Of a stretch of DNA of 64,000 bases, positions 42,349-53,026 are shown one piece after another. Position 1 is the stretch's first letter; each line of letters begins with the position of its first letter. The notes under the pieces are model-generated. The model had not been told where the DNA came from. It saw nothing but the letters and a program-made list of their open reading frames with translations, and made no database searches. Source of the stretch: Azonexus hydrophilus DSM 23864 (lineage in GTDB: Bacteria; Pseudomonadota; Gammaproteobacteria; Burkholderiales; Rhodocyclaceae); assembly GCF_000429605.1 (NCBI RefSeq), contig NZ_AUCE01000012.1, forward strand, positions 124,001 through 188,000, written 5' to 3'. A program made the position numbers and the translations under genes.

Positions 42349-43823
42349 TGACGCCGCGTGAAATTCTCGATCGTCTGGAAAGTCTCGGCATCGAGCCGAC
42401 CGGCATTGCCGACGACAGCCGGCAAGTGCGTCCGGGCGACGTGTTCCTGGCCTATCCCGGCGATCTGGCCGACGGTCGTGCCTATATCGCCGACGCGCTG
42501 GCGCGCGGGGCGCGGGCCGTGGTCTGGCAGCCGGGCGGCGAATTCGTCTGGAATCCGGCGTGGGCGGTGCCCAACTTTGCCGCCGAGGCCCTGCGGCCAT
42601 TGGCCGGTCCGCTGGCGCACGCGATCTACGCGCACCCGAGCGAGGGCATGTCGCTGATCGCGATTACCGGCACCAATGGCAAGACCACGGTCAGCCAGTG
42701 CCTTGGTCGAGTTTATCCGCGTCCCTGCGCGGTGATCGGCACGCTGGGTGCGGGTTTCCCGGAGGAATTGACGACGACCGGTTTCACCACCCCGGAAGCG
42801 ACGACGCTGATGCGTTACCTGGCCGATTTCCGCGCCCGCAAGGCCGCAGCCTGCGCGCTTGAAGCGAGTTCGATCGGCATGGAGGAAGGGCGGATGAACG
42901 GTCTGCGTGTCGATGTCGCGGTGTTTACCAACCTGACCCGCGATCACCTCGATTACCACGGCAGCATGGAAGCCTATGCCGCCGCCAAGGAAAAGCTCTT
43001 TTTGTGGCCGCGTCTGCGTACCGCAGTGATCAACCTGGACGACGATTTCGGCGTGCATCTGATGCGTGAAACGACGGCCATGCGCGCCATCGGTTATTCG
43101 GCGCAGCCGCCGCGTCGCGATTTTCCGGCGCTGGTGCGGGCCGAGAACATTGTCGATACGCCTTTCGGCCAGCGTTTCGAGATCGTGCTGCCGAACGGCC
43201 GGGCCATGGTCGATACGGCGCTGGTCGGTCGCTACAACGTCTCCAACCTGCTCGCCTGCGCCGCCGTGCTGCACGACGCCGGCGTGATGCCGGCCGAGAT
43301 CGGTCGCCGTCTGTCCGAGCTGACGCCGCCGCCGGGGCGCATGGAGCGTCTGGGCGGTGTCGGTGAGCCGCTGGTGGTCGTCGATTACGCGCACACGCCA
43401 GATGCCCTGGCCAATGCACTGGGGGCGCTGCGGCCGCTGGCTGACGTGCGCGGTGGCAAGCTGGCGGTGGTTTTCGGTTGTGGTGGCGATCGCGACAAGG
43501 GCAAGCGCCCGCAGATGGGTGGTGTCGCCGAAGCCGGTGCTGATCGCGTCATGGTTACCAGCGACAACCCGCGCAGCGAATCGCCGGCAGAAATCATCGA
43601 AGCCATCCTGGGCGGCATGGTACACGCCGAGGTCGAGCCCGACCGCGCGCAGGCGATCCGCCGCGCCATCGGCGAAGCTGCCGATGCCGACGTGATCCTG
43701 CTGGCCGGTAAAGGGCATGAGGACTATCAGGAGGTCGGCGGTCAGCGCCTGCCATTCTCCGACATGGCCGAAGCGCAGGCGGCATTGAACCTGCGTCGCC
43801 AAGGAACTGAGGTGGCCGCATGA
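42348..43823 (+). CDS. murE: UDP-MurNAc-tripeptide synthetase MurE
   Basis: 491 residues. Adds the third amino acid. ATP site ITGTNGKTT (~110) and the DNPR motif (VTSDNPRSESP, ~405), which marks use of meso-diaminopimelate. A GTG one codon upstream (42345) is in frame, but the ATG at 42348 overlaps the ftsI stop as usual. Next gene overlaps by ATGA. Confidence 0.96.
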   Translation: MTPREILDRLESLGIEPTGIADDSRQVRPGDVFLAYPGDLADGRAYIADALARGARAVVWQPGGEFVWNPAWAVPNFAAEALRPLAGPLAHAIYAHPSEGMSLIAITGTNGKTTVSQCLGRVYPRPCAVIGTLGAGFPEELTTTGFTTPEATTLMRYLADFRARKAAACALEASSIGMEEGRMNGLRVDVAVFTNLTRDHLDYHGSMEAYAAAKEKLFLWPRLRTAVINLDDDFGVHLMRETTAMRAIGYSAQPPRRDFPALVRAENIVDTPFGQRFEIVLPNGRAMVDTALVGRYNVSNLLACAAVLHDAGVMPAEIGRRLSELTPPPGRMERLGGVGEPLVVVDYAHTPDALANALGALRPLADVRGGKLAVVFGCGGDRDKGKRPQMGGVAEAGADRVMVTSDNPRSESPAEIIEAILGGMVHAEVEPDRAQAIRRAIGEAADADVILLAGKGHEDYQEVGGQRLPFSDMAEAQAALNLRRQGTEVAA

Positions 43824-45187
43824 TCGCCTGGCAACTCTCGCAAGTCGCCGCTGCCGTCGGCGGTCGTCTGCTCGGTGCCGATCGCCGGATCGCCGGCGTT
43901 TCCACCGACACCCGGGCGGTGGCGCCCGGTCAACTGTTCATCGCCTTGCGTGGCGAGCGTTTCGACGCCCACGATTTTCTGGAGACAGCTGTGACTGCGG
44001 GCGCCGCCGCGCTGCTCGTTGCCGATGCTGCTCGTGTTCCGGCCGGCGCATCGGCCGTGCTTGTCGACGACACCCGGCTGGCGCTTGGTCGCCTGGCGGC
44101 GGCCTGGCGCAGTCAGTTTTCGCTGCCGGTGATCGCGGTGACCGGTTCGAACGGCAAGACCACGACCAAGGAAATGATCGCCGCCGTCCTCAAGGCGGCA
44201 TTCGGTGATGCGGTGCTGGCCACGCGCGGAAATTTCAACAACGACATCGGCTTGCCGCTGACCTTGCTCGGTCTCGACGCCACGCATCGCGCCGCGGTGA
44301 TCGAGATGGGCATGAACCATCCCGGCGAGATCGGGTACCTGACGCGCATCGGCGCACCGACGGTGGCGCTGGTGACCAACGCCCAGCGTGCCCACCTCGA
44401 AGGCATGGGCGGCCTTGACGAGGTGGCCCGCGAGAAGGGTACGATCTTTGCCGGCCTGCCGGCCGACGGTGTTGCGGTGATCAACGCTGACGACGCCTAT
44501 GCCGGCTTCTGGCGCGAGCAGGTCGGTGAGCAGCCGGTGCACAGCTTCGGCATCGACCAGCCGGCCGACGTCCGCGCCAGCGTGCGCCAGCACGGCCTGG
44601 AAACCGCAGTGACGCTGAATGCGGCGGAAGGTGAGGTCAAATTCACGCTGGCCATTCCCGGTCGCCACAATGCCTGCAACGCGCTTGCTGCCGCTGCCGC
44701 CTGTCTCGCCGCCGGCCTGCCGCTGTCGGCGGTGGCCGAAGGCCTGGCCGCCTTCGCTGGCGTCAAGGGGCGGCTGCAATTGCGCCAGGGCCGTAACGGC
44801 GCGCAGATCCTCGACGACACCTACAACGCCAATCCGGATTCGGTGCGCGCCGGTATCGACGTGCTCGCCGCGACCATCGGCCGCAAGGTGCTGGTGCTCG
44901 GCGACATGGGCGAAATCGGCGAGGCCAGCGGCCAGTACCACGACGAGATCGGCGGCTACGCCAAGAGCCAGGGCATCGACCGTCTGTTCGCGCTCGGCGA
45001 CGCCAGCCAGCAGGCGGTGCGCAACTTCGGCGACGGTGCCCGTCACTTCTGCAATGTCGACAAGCTGATCGGCGCGGTCGACAAGGAACTGGGTCCGGAC
45101 ACCACCGTGCTGGTCAAGGGCTCGCGCTTCATGAAAATGGAACGGGTGGCCGATGCGCTGACCGTCGCTTCCGGGGAGGACCGCTGA
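43820..45187 (+). CDS. murF: UDP-MurNAc-tripeptide:D-Ala-D-Ala ligase MurF
   Basis: 455 residues. Adds D-Ala-D-Ala to complete the pentapeptide. N-terminal uridine-binding domain ([24 protein letters not shown]), ATP loop [14 protein letters not shown] (~115) and [17 protein letters not shown] (~335) agree with the family. ATGA overlap with murE, one-base overlap with mraY. Confidence 0.96.
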   Translation: MIAWQLSQVAAAVGGRLLGADRRIAGVSTDTRAVAPGQLFIALRGERFDAHDFLETAVTAGAAALLVADAARVPAGASAVLVDDTRLALGRLAAAWRSQFSLPVIAVTGSNGKTTTKEMIAAVLKAAFGDAVLATRGNFNNDIGLPLTLLGLDATHRAAVIEMGMNHPGEIGYLTRIGAPTVALVTNAQRAHLEGMGGLDEVAREKGTIFAGLPADGVAVINADDAYAGFWREQVGEQPVHSFGIDQPADVRASVRQHGLETAVTLNAAEGEVKFTLAIPGRHNACNALAAAAACLAAGLPLSAVAEGLAAFAGVKGRLQLRQGRNGAQILDDTYNANPDSVRAGIDVLAATIGRKVLVLGDMGEIGEASGQYHDEIGGYAKSQGIDRLFALGDASQQAVRNFGDGARHFCNVDKLIGAVDKELGPDTTVLVKGSRFMKMERVADALTVASGEDR

Positions 45188-46290
45188 TGCTTCTGGAACT
45201 GGCTCAATGGCTCGCGCAGGACATTCGTTTTTTCAATGTCTTCAACTACATCACGCTGCGTACCGTGCTGGCGACGATGACCGCGCTGCTCATTTCCTTC
45301 GTTGCCGGTCCGCGGGTGATCCGCTGGCTGGCCGCCAAGAAGATCGGCCAGGCGGTGCGCACCGACGGCCCGCAGACGCACCTGGTCAAGTCCGGGACGC
45401 CGACCATGGGCGGCGTGCTGATCCTGATCGCCATCGGCATCACCACGCTGCTGTGGGGCGACCTGTCCAACAAGTATGTGTGGACCGTACTGGTCGTCAC
45501 GCTCGGCTTCGGCATCATCGGCTGGTACGACGACTGGAAGAAGGTCGTTTACCGTGATCCGAACGGTCTGGCCAGCCGCTGGAAGTTTTTCTGGCAGTCG
45601 GTGCTCGGCGCCGGCGCGGCCCTGTTCCTGGCCTTCTCGGCGACCTCGACGGCGCAGACCGAACTGATCGTGCCCTTCTTCAAGAGTATCGCCTATCCGC
45701 TCGGTATCGTCGGCTTCATCACCCTGACCTATTTCGTCATCGTCGGCACCAGCAACGCGGTGAACCTGACCGACGGGCTGGACGGTCTGGCGATCATGCC
45801 GACAGTGATGATCGCCGCCGCGCTGGCGATCTTTGCCTACGTGACCGGCAACGCGGTGTATGCCAAGTACCTGCTGATTCCCTATGTGCCGGGCGCTGGC
45901 GAACTATGCATCCTGCTCGGCGCGATTGCCGGCGCCGGCCTCGGTTTCCTGTGGTTCAACGCCTACCCGGCCGAAGTCTTCATGGGCGACGTCGGCGCGC
46001 TGGCGCTCGGCGCTGCGCTCGGTACCGTCGCCGTCATCGTCCGCCAGGAAATCGTGCTGCTGATCATGGGCGGCGTCTTCGTCGTCGAGACGCTGTCGGT
46101 GATGCTGCAGGTGTCGTGGTTCAAGTACACCAAGAAACGTTTCGGCGAGGGCCGGCGAATACTGCGCATGGCGCCGCTGCACCACCACTTTGAACAAACG
46201 GGCTGGAAGGAGACGCAGGTTGTCGTCCGCTTCTGGATCATCACCATCATGCTGGTCCTGATCGGGCTGGCGACCTTGAAGCTGCGCTAA
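45187..46290 (+). CDS. mraY: Phospho-N-acetylmuramoyl-pentapeptide transferase
   Basis: 367 residues, about ten membrane helices. Moves phospho-MurNAc-pentapeptide onto undecaprenyl phosphate to make lipid I. Active-site motifs: GTPTMGG (~70), GWYDDWKK (~115, the Asp pair), [10 protein letters not shown] (~195) and [15 protein letters not shown] (~325). Its stop is directly followed by the murD start. Confidence 0.97.
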   Translation: MLLELAQWLAQDIRFFNVFNYITLRTVLATMTALLISFVAGPRVIRWLAAKKIGQAVRTDGPQTHLVKSGTPTMGGVLILIAIGITTLLWGDLSNKYVWTVLVVTLGFGIIGWYDDWKKVVYRDPNGLASRWKFFWQSVLGAGAALFLAFSATSTAQTELIVPFFKSIAYPLGIVGFITLTYFVIVGTSNAVNLTDGLDGLAIMPTVMIAAALAIFAYVTGNAVYAKYLLIPYVPGAGELCILLGAIAGAGLGFLWFNAYPAEVFMGDVGALALGAALGTVAVIVRQEIVLLIMGGVFVVETLSVMLQVSWFKYTKKRFGEGRRILRMAPLHHHFEQTGWKETQVVVRFWIITIMLVLIGLATLKLR

Positions 46291-47643
46291 ATGGAACTCA
46301 AGGGCAAACGCGTTCTGGTGATCGGGCTCGGTGAGTCCGGACTGGCGATGGCCAAATGGCTGCATCGCCAGGGCGCGTGCGTCCGGGTCGCCGACTCACG
46401 CGACAACCCGCCCAACGTCGATGCGCTGCAGGCCGTCGCCCCGGGCGCCGAGCTGCTCGCCGGCGCTTTCTCAGCTGCCACCTTCGCCGGCTGCGAAGTC
46501 GTCGCCCTGTCGCCGGGCGTGGCCAAGGCGACGCCGGCGATAGCCGGCTGCGGCCTGCCGCTGATCTCGGAAATCGAATTGTTTGCCGCCGGTGTGCGCG
46601 AGCAGGTGGCAGGCTCGCAGATCGTCGCCATCACCGGCAGCAACGGCAAGACCACGACCACCGCGCTGACCGCCCACCTGCTCAATGGCGCCGGTGTGCC
46701 GGCCATCGCTTGCGGCAACATCTCGCCTTCGGCGCTCGACGCGCTGATGGATGCGCAGGACGCCGGCAATCTGCCTGCGGTCTGGGTGGTCGAACTGTCG
46801 AGCTTCCAGCTGGAAACGACGCATCACCTGAATGCCGCCGCGGCAACCGTGCTCAACCTCTCGGAAGATCATCTCGATCGTTACAACGGCAGCCTGGCCG
46901 AGTACGCGGCGGCCAAGTCGCGCGTCTTCCAGGGCAAGGGCACGATGATCCTCAACCGCGACGACGACTGGTCGATGGCCAACGGTCGCTGCGGTCGCAC
47001 GATGATCACTTTCGGCCTCAATGCGGCGCCGCGCGGGACCGATTTCGGACTGGCCAACGGCAGTATCGTGCGCGGCGGCGAGGCGCTGGTCGCGCTCGCC
47101 GACCTGCAACTGAGCGGTCTGCACAACGCTGCCAACGCGATGGCCGCACTGGCCTTGTGCGAGGCTGTCGGTGTCGTGCCGCAGCGCCTGATCGAACCGC
47201 TGAAGGCATTCCGCGGCCTGCCGCACCGGGTTGAAACCGTCGCCGAGATCGGCGGCGTGCTGTATGTCGACGATTCCAAGGGCACCAACGTCGGTGCCAC
47301 GCTGGCGGCGATCGAGGGCATGGGGCGCAAGGTCGCCATCGTCCTCGGCGGCGACGGAAAAGGCCAGGATTTCTCGCCGCTCAAGGCGGCACTGGCCGAG
47401 CACGGCCGCGCGGTCGCGCTGATCGGCCGCGACGCCGCCGCGATCGGCATGGCCATCGAAGGTTGCGGCGTGCCGACCTGCATCGTCGGCGACATGGAAG
47501 CCGCCGTGCGCTGGCTGACCGCCCGCGCCGAATCCGGCGATTGCGTGCTGCTGTCGCCGGCCTGCGCCAGCCTCGACATGTACCGCAACTACGCGCACCG
47601 CGCGCAAGCCTTCATCGATGCGGTCGGAGGGCTGAAGCCATGA
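46291..47643 (+). CDS. murD: UDP-MurNAc-L-alanine:D-glutamate ligase
   Basis: 450 residues. Adds D-Glu. [17 protein letters not shown] opens the UDP-binding domain; ATP loop [14 protein letters not shown] (~115); NHLD-type motif as SEDHLDRY (~190); [15 protein letters not shown] (~330); [17 protein letters not shown] at the end. The stop overlaps the ftsW start. Confidence 0.97.
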   Translation: MELKGKRVLVIGLGESGLAMAKWLHRQGACVRVADSRDNPPNVDALQAVAPGAELLAGAFSAATFAGCEVVALSPGVAKATPAIAGCGLPLISEIELFAAGVREQVAGSQIVAITGSNGKTTTTALTAHLLNGAGVPAIACGNISPSALDALMDAQDAGNLPAVWVVELSSFQLETTHHLNAAAATVLNLSEDHLDRYNGSLAEYAAAKSRVFQGKGTMILNRDDDWSMANGRCGRTMITFGLNAAPRGTDFGLANGSIVRGGEALVALADLQLSGLHNAANAMAALALCEAVGVVPQRLIEPLKAFRGLPHRVETVAEIGGVLYVDDSKGTNVGATLAAIEGMGRKVAIVLGGDGKGQDFSPLKAALAEHGRAVALIGRDAAAIGMAIEGCGVPTCIVGDMEAAVRWLTARAESGDCVLLSPACASLDMYRNYAHRAQAFIDAVGGLKP

Positions 47644-48803
47644 TGCTGTCCGCGCTCGACTCGCCGCGCCAGCAACTGGCCGAAATCGACCACGCCCTGC
47701 TGTGGTCGGCACTGCTGCTCCTGCTCGGCGGGCTGGTGATGGTCTATTCGGCATCAATCGCGATTGCCGAGGCCGGCCGCTTCACCAACAACCAGCCGGC
47801 CTATTACCTGATCCGGCACACGATTTTCCTGTGCATCGGCCTGGTCGCCGGCGCGGTCGCCTTCCAGTTGCCGCTGACGGTGTGGCAGAAATATGCGCCG
47901 GTGCTGTTCATGATCGGCGTCGTGCTGCTGGCGATCGTGCTCATTCCCGGCATCGGCAAGGACGTCAATGGCGCCCGCCGCTGGTTGCCGCTCGGCTTCG
48001 CCAACCTGCAACCGTCCGAGTTGATGAAACTGTTCGCCGTGCTCTACGCGGCCGACTACACGATCCGCAAGATCAACGTCATGCACGACCTGAAGCAGGC
48101 TTTCCTGCCGATGTTCGGCGCGATGGCGCTGGTCGGCATCCTGCTGCTCAAGGAGCCGGATTTCGGTGCCTTCGTCGTGATCATCTCGATCGCCATGGGC
48201 ATCCTCTTCCTCGGCGGGTTGAAGGCACGCATGTTCGCGCTGCTGATCGTCGGCCTGCTGATCGCCTTCGCGATCATGATCATCGTCTCGCCCTACCGGC
48301 GCGACCGCATCTTCGGCTTCATGGACCCGTGGGCCGATGCCTTCGGTCGCGGCTACCAGCTGTCGCATTCGCTGATCGCCTTCGGTCGCGGCGAACTGTT
48401 CGGCGTTGGACTCGGCGCCAGTGTCGAGAAACTGTTCTACCTGCCGGAAGCGCATACCGACTTCCTGCTTGCCGTGATCGGCGAGGAACTGGGCTTCGTC
48501 GGCGTCCTGACCGTGATCGCCTTGTTCGCTGTGCTGGTCCAGCGCGCCTTCGCCATCGGTCGTCAGTGCGTGCAACTCGACCGCCTGTACCCGGCCCTGG
48601 TCGCCATGGGCATCGGCATCTGGCTGGGCGTGCAGTCCTTCATCAACATGGGCGTCAACGTCGGCTTGCTGCCGACCAAGGGCCTCACACTGCCGCTGAT
48701 GAGCTTCGGCGGCTCGGGCATCCTCGCCAACTGCGTGGCGCTGGCCATTCTCCTGCGGGTGGACTGGGAAAATCGCCAATTGATGCGCGGAGGCAAGCTA
48801 TGA
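47640..48803 (+). CDS. ftsW: Septal peptidoglycan polymerase FtsW
   Basis: 387 residues, SEDS family with ten helices. Polymerises lipid II with FtsI as partner. Typical stretches: [19 protein letters not shown] (~115), the [24 protein letters not shown] loop (~230) and [18 protein letters not shown] (~350). It ends [10 protein letters not shown], a tail that appears a second time in the following 125 bases. Start at 47640 or the adjacent ATG at 47643. Confidence 0.96.
   Translation: MMLSALDSPRQQLAEIDHALLWSALLLLLGGLVMVYSASIAIAEAGRFTNNQPAYYLIRHTIFLCIGLVAGAVAFQLPLTVWQKYAPVLFMIGVVLLAIVLIPGIGKDVNGARRWLPLGFANLQPSELMKLFAVLYAADYTIRKINVMHDLKQAFLPMFGAMALVGILLLKEPDFGAFVVIISIAMGILFLGGLKARMFALLIVGLLIAFAIMIIVSPYRRDRIFGFMDPWADAFGRGYQLSHSLIAFGRGELFGVGLGASVEKLFYLPEAHTDFLLAVIGEELGFVGVLTVIALFAVLVQRAFAIGRQCVQLDRLYPALVAMGIGIWLGVQSFINMGVNVGLLPTKGLTLPLMSFGGSGILANCVALAILLRVDWENRQLMRGGKL
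48769..48803 (+). repeat. Duplicated ftsW tail, copy 1
   Basis: 35 bases at the end of ftsW, including its GGAGG site and the ATGA. Aligns without gaps to 48894-48928 with 28 of 35 bases equal. Confidence 0.9.
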
Positions 48804-48928
48804 CGGCGCACCAGCTTCATACGCATCACTTGGCGATTTCGTCGCAGGCTAACCCGGCGCAGCCGGTGTTAAGCGCGCAGCGCGGCCGTAGACAAAACCG
48901 GCAACTCATGCGGGGAGGAAAACTATGA
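48800..48928 (+). CDS. Small open reading frame between ftsW and murG
   Basis: 42 codons starting in the ATGA at the ftsW stop and ending in the ATGA at the murG start, so it is coupled to both. It has its own GGAGG site (48789-48793). The first 31 residues ([10 protein letters not shown]...) match nothing I know; the last ten ([10 protein letters not shown]) repeat the ftsW C-terminus exactly, encoded with different synonymous codons. It may be a translated scar that keeps ribosomes moving into murG, or an unrecognised small protein. Absent from the ordinary dcw layout. Confidence 0.45.
   Translation: MTAHQLHTHHLAISSQANPAQPVLSAQRGRRQNRQLMRGGKL
48894..48928 (+). repeat. Duplicated ftsW tail, copy 2
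   Basis: Second copy, ending in the murG start. The seven differences from copy 1 all fall at synonymous positions of the [10 protein letters not shown] reading frame. Confidence 0.9.
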
Positions 48929-49983
48929 GCAAAACCATCATGATCATGGCCGGCGGGACCGGCGGCCACATCTTCCCGGCGCTGGCCGTTGCCCACAAGA
49001 TGCGCGAAGCCGGCTGGCGGGTCGTCTGGCTGGGCAACCCGGAGGGCATGGAGGCCCGCCTGGTGCCGCAGCATGGTTTCGAGATGGTCTGGGTCAAGTT
49101 CTCCGCCCTGCGCGGCAAGGGCCTGCTGCGCAAGCTGCTGCTGCCGGTCAACCTGTTGCGCGGCTTCTGGCAGGGCTGGCAGGCGATCCGCCAGGTCAGG
49201 CCGGATGTGGTGCTCGGCATGGGCGGCTACATCACCTTCCCGGGCGGCATGATGGCGGCGCTCGCGGGCGTGCCGCTGGTGCTGCACGAACAGAACTCGG
49301 TCGCCGGGCTGGCCAACAAGGTGCTCGCCGGTGTTGCCGAGCGCATCGCCACCGGTTTCCCGGAGGTACTGAAGAAGGGCATCTGGCTGGGCAATCCGGT
49401 GCGTCCGGAAATCTCCGCCGTGAAACCGCCAGCCGAGCGCTTTGCCGAGCGCGAGGGCGCGCTGCGTGTGCTGATCATCGGCGGCAGTCTGGGCGCGCAG
49501 GCGCTCAACGAAGCGGTGCCCAAGGGCATGGCGCTGCTGGCGGCCGACCAGTTGCCACAGATCGTCCACCAGGCCGGCGAGAAGCATATCGACGCGCTCA
49601 AGGCGGCCTACGCGGCGGCCGGGGTGCAGGCGCACTGCGTGCCGTTCATCGAGGACATGGCCGGCGCCTACGAATGGGCCGATCTGGTCATCTGCCGGGC
49701 CGGGGCACTGACCGTGGCGGAACTGGCGGCAGTCGGCGTGGCCAGCATTCTGGTGCCCTTCCCGCATGCGGTTGACGATCACCAGACCGGCAATGCCCGG
49801 TTCCTGGTCAATATCGGCGGCGCCTTCCTGCTGCCGCAAAGCGAACTGACGCCGGAAGCCATCGCCCTGATCCGCAACTACTCGCGCGGTCAGCTTCAGG
49901 AAATGGCGGAAAAGGCCCGCAGCCTGGCCAAACCGGAGGCCACGCTGGACGTGGTCAATCTCTGCACGGAAATTGCGAAATGA
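48925..49983 (+). CDS. murG: UDP-GlcNAc:lipid I N-acetylglucosaminyltransferase
   Basis: 352 residues. Makes lipid II at the inner face of the membrane. Glycine-rich [57 protein letters not shown] and the [15 protein letters not shown] donor site are all family marks. Preceded by GGGGAGG in the second copy of the ftsW tail. Confidence 0.97.
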   Translation: MSKTIMIMAGGTGGHIFPALAVAHKMREAGWRVVWLGNPEGMEARLVPQHGFEMVWVKFSALRGKGLLRKLLLPVNLLRGFWQGWQAIRQVRPDVVLGMGGYITFPGGMMAALAGVPLVLHEQNSVAGLANKVLAGVAERIATGFPEVLKKGIWLGNPVRPEISAVKPPAERFAEREGALRVLIIGGSLGAQALNEAVPKGMALLAADQLPQIVHQAGEKHIDALKAAYAAAGVQAHCVPFIEDMAGAYEWADLVICRAGALTVAELAAVGVASILVPFPHAVDDHQTGNARFLVNIGGAFLLPQSELTPEAIALIRNYSRGQLQEMAEKARSLAKPEATLDVVNLCTEIAK

Positions 49984-51371
49984 AGCACAAGGTCAAACAC
50001 ATCCACTTCGTCGGCGTCGGCGGTTCGGGCATGAGCGGCATCGCCGAAGTGCTCGCCCACCTCGACTACACGGTGACGGGCTCCGATATCGCCGCCAGCG
50101 CGACGACGCGCCGCCTCGAAGGCGAGGGCGTGCGCGTGACCATCGGCCATGCCGAAGCGAACATTGCCGGCGCCGATGCCGTGGTCGTGTCGACGGCGGT
50201 CAAGGAAGACAATCCGGAAGTCGTTGCCGCCCGTGAGAAAAAGATTCCGGTCGTCCCGCGCGCCCAGATGCTGGCCGAACTGATGCGGCTGAAGCGCGGC
50301 ATCGCCATCGCCGGCACCCACGGCAAGACGACGACGACCAGCCTGGTCACCAGCATCCTGGCCGAAGGCGGTATCGATCCGACCTTCGTCATCGGTGGCC
50401 GCCTGAATGCTGCCGGCGCCAACGCCCGCCTGGGCAGCGGCGATTTCCTGGTGGCCGAGGCCGATGAGTCGGACGCCTCCTTCCTCTTTCTGTCGCCGGT
50501 GATTTCGGTGGTCACCAACATCGACGCCGATCACATGGAGACCTACGGCCACGATTTCGAGCGGCTCAAGGGCGCCTTCGTCGATTTCCTCAACCGCCTG
50601 CCGTTCTACGGCGTCGCCGTGCTCTGCGGCGACGACGCCAACGTGCGCGCGATCATGCCGCAGGTGGCCAAGCAGATCGTCACCTACGGGCTGACCCCGG
50701 AATCCAATTTCTACGCCGAGAACGTCGTCGCCGACGGCGGCCAGATGCGCTTCACCTGCGTCCGCGTCAATGGCACGACCTCGCGTCTCGAGATCACGCT
50801 GAACACGCCGGGCATGCACAACGTGCTCAATGCGCTGGCGGCGATTGCCGTCGCTACCGAAGTCGGCGTCGCCGATGCGGCCATCGTCAAGGCGCTGGCC
50901 GAGTTCAAGGGCGTCGGCCGGCGCTTCCAGCGTTACGGTGAGGTCGCCTTGCCGGCCGGTGGCAGCTTCACGCTGGTCGACGACTACGGCCACCACCCGG
51001 TCGAGATGGCGGCGACGCTAGCCGCCGCTCGCGGCGCCTTCCCCGGTCGCCGCCTGCTGCTGGCTTTCCAGCCGCACCGCTACACGCGCACCCGCGACTG
51101 CTTCGAGGATTTCGTCAAAGTGTTGTCGACGGTCGATGCCTTGTGCCTGGCTGAAATCTACGCCGCCGGCGAAGCGCCCATCGTCGCCGCCGACGGCCGT
51201 TCGCTGGCGCGCGCCCTGCGCGTTGCCGGCAAGGTCGAGCCGGTGTTTGTTGAAGATATCGCGGCGATGCCGCAAACGATCATGGATGTCGCCCGCGATG
51301 GCGACGTGGTACTGACCATGGGCGCCGGTTCCATCGGTGCGGTGCCCGGCAAACTGGTGGAAGGCAAATGA
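49980..51371 (+). CDS. murC: UDP-MurNAc:L-alanine ligase
   Basis: 463 residues. First amino-acid addition. [20 protein letters not shown] loop [13 protein letters not shown] (~107), [10 protein letters not shown] and [10 protein letters not shown] (~325). ATGA overlaps on both sides. Confidence 0.97.
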   Translation: MKHKVKHIHFVGVGGSGMSGIAEVLAHLDYTVTGSDIAASATTRRLEGEGVRVTIGHAEANIAGADAVVVSTAVKEDNPEVVAAREKKIPVVPRAQMLAELMRLKRGIAIAGTHGKTTTTSLVTSILAEGGIDPTFVIGGRLNAAGANARLGSGDFLVAEADESDASFLFLSPVISVVTNIDADHMETYGHDFERLKGAFVDFLNRLPFYGVAVLCGDDANVRAIMPQVAKQIVTYGLTPESNFYAENVVADGGQMRFTCVRVNGTTSRLEITLNTPGMHNVLNALAAIAVATEVGVADAAIVKALAEFKGVGRRFQRYGEVALPAGGSFTLVDDYGHHPVEMAATLAAARGAFPGRRLLLAFQPHRYTRTRDCFEDFVKVLSTVDALCLAEIYAAGEAPIVAADGRSLARALRVAGKVEPVFVEDIAAMPQTIMDVARDGDVVLTMGAGSIGAVPGKLVEGK

Positions 51372-52273
51372 GCGGTTTCGGCAAGGTCGCAGTCCTCTTC
51401 GGCGGAACTTCCGCCGAACGCGAGGTTTCCCTGAACAGCGGTTCGCGCGTGCTGGCCGCCCTGCTGGGCCAGGGCATCGACGCCCACGCCTTCGATCCGG
51501 CCGAGCAGCCGCTTGATGCACTGAAGGGCTATGACCGCGCCTTCATCGCGCTGCACGGCCGCCACGGTGAGGACGGCACGATCCAGGGCGCGCTCGAAGT
51601 CATGCACATTCCCTATACCGGCTCCGGCGTGCTCGCCTCGGCGCTGGCCATGGACAAGTTCCGCACCAAGCTGATGTGGCAGGCCGCCGGTCTGCCGATT
51701 CCGGAATACGCACTGCTCAAAGCCGACTCCGATTTCGCCGACATCGAGGAAGAGCTCGGCCTGCCGCTGTTCGTCAAGCCGGCGCGCGAAGGTTCGTCGA
51801 TCGGCGTGACCAAGGTCAAGACGCCGGGCGCGCTGAAGGCCGCCTACGAAGAAGCGGCCCGCCACGATCCGCTGGTGATCGCCGAAAAGGGCGTGATGGG
51901 CGGCGAATACACGGTCGGCATCGTCGGCGACGAAGTGCTGCCGATCATCAAGATCGAGCCGGCCACCGAGTGGTACGACTACGAAGCCAAGTACAACCGC
52001 GACGACACCCAATACCTGTGCCCCTGTGGCCTGCCGGAAGCCAAGGAAATGCAGATCCGCGCCCAGGCGCTGGAAGCGTTCCGCATGCTGGGCGGCCGCG
52101 GCTGGGGGCGCGTCGATTTTCTGATGGACGAGGACGGCAATCACTACTTCCTGGAAGTGAACACCGCGCCGGGCATGACCGATCACTCGCTGGTGCCGAT
52201 GGGCGCCCGGGCGGCCGGCATGGACTACCCGGCACTGGTGCGTCGCGTCCTCGAACTGGCGGCCAACGACTGA
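51368..52273 (+). CDS. ddlB: D-alanine--D-alanine ligase
   Basis: 301 residues, ATP-grasp. [19 protein letters not shown] at the start, [28 protein letters not shown] and [24 protein letters not shown] near the end. Supplies the dipeptide for MurF. Confidence 0.97.
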   Translation: MSGFGKVAVLFGGTSAEREVSLNSGSRVLAALLGQGIDAHAFDPAEQPLDALKGYDRAFIALHGRHGEDGTIQGALEVMHIPYTGSGVLASALAMDKFRTKLMWQAAGLPIPEYALLKADSDFADIEEELGLPLFVKPAREGSSIGVTKVKTPGALKAAYEEAARHDPLVIAEKGVMGGEYTVGIVGDEVLPIIKIEPATEWYDYEAKYNRDDTQYLCPCGLPEAKEMQIRAQALEAFRMLGGRGWGRVDFLMDEDGNHYFLEVNTAPGMTDHSLVPMGARAAGMDYPALVRRVLELAAND

Positions 52274-52281
52274 GACGATGA

Positions 52282-53022
52282 ATGTGGCACAAACCCCAAC
52301 TGCTGACCGCGCTGGCCGACCTGCTGATGCTGGTCGCCGCCGCCGCCTTGCTGGCCGCCGGGGCGGTCTGGCTGGTGCGCGTGCCGTCGCTGCCGGTCAA
52401 GCAGGTGGTGTTCGTGGCGCCGCTGGAGCATGTGCGCCGCGGCGAGATCGAGCAGGTTTTGCCGTCGGCGCTGCGCGGCAATTTCTTCAGCCTCGATCTG
52501 GAGTCGGTGCGCCTGGCGCTGGAGCAGCTGCCCTGGGTGCGGCGGGCACAGGTACGCCGGGTGTGGCCGGCGACGGTCGAAGTGGCGGTCGAGGAGCACA
52601 AGGCGGTGGCGCGCTGGGGCGAGGGCTACGCGGAAATGGTGAACAGCCATGGCGAGGTTTTTGCCGCCCTGCTGCCGGAAAGCGAGATGCGCGCCTTGCC
52701 CTTGCTGTCCGGCCCACCGGGGACGGGGCGGGAAGTGCTGGAGCGCTTTGCCGCATTCAACGAGGCGCTGGCCGGGGTGGGCGAGCGGGCTGTCCAGTTG
52801 TCGCTGTCGCCGCGTCTGGCCTGGCAGTTGAAGCTGGAAAACGGCATGCGGGTGGAAATCGGGCGGGAGCATCCGAAGTCGCCGGTCGGGCCGCGCCTGG
52901 AGCGTTTCGTGGCGGTGTATCCGTCGATGGTGGCCGGTTTGCCGGTGCTGCCGACGGTCGTGGATTTGAGGTATCCGAACGGTTTCGCGATGAAGGTCGC
53001 GGGCGAGGGGAAGGGAAAGTAA
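52282..53022 (+). CDS. ftsQ: Cell division protein FtsQ
   Basis: 246 residues. Single membrane helix (~10-35), POTRA domain (KQVVFVAPLEHVRRGEIEQVLP...GNFFSLDLESVRLALEQLPWVRRAQVRRVWP) and beta domain (VEEHKAVARWGEGYAEMVNSHGEVF). Scaffold linking early and late division proteins. A second ATG at 52278 is out of frame. Confidence 0.93.
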   Translation: MWHKPQLLTALADLLMLVAAAALLAAGAVWLVRVPSLPVKQVVFVAPLEHVRRGEIEQVLPSALRGNFFSLDLESVRLALEQLPWVRRAQVRRVWPATVEVAVEEHKAVARWGEGYAEMVNSHGEVFAALLPESEMRALPLLSGPPGTGREVLERFAAFNEALAGVGERAVQLSLSPRLAWQLKLENGMRVEIGREHPKSPVGPRLERFVAVYPSMVAGLPVLPTVVDLRYPNGFAMKVAGEGKGK

Positions 53023-53026
53023 GACT

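Noticed and set aside
47702-48799. The long frame in another phase of ftsW that runs into the 42-codon frame
   Set aside because: Arg/Pro/Ala-rich shadow of ftsW. Only the final part from 48800, with its own site and start, was kept.
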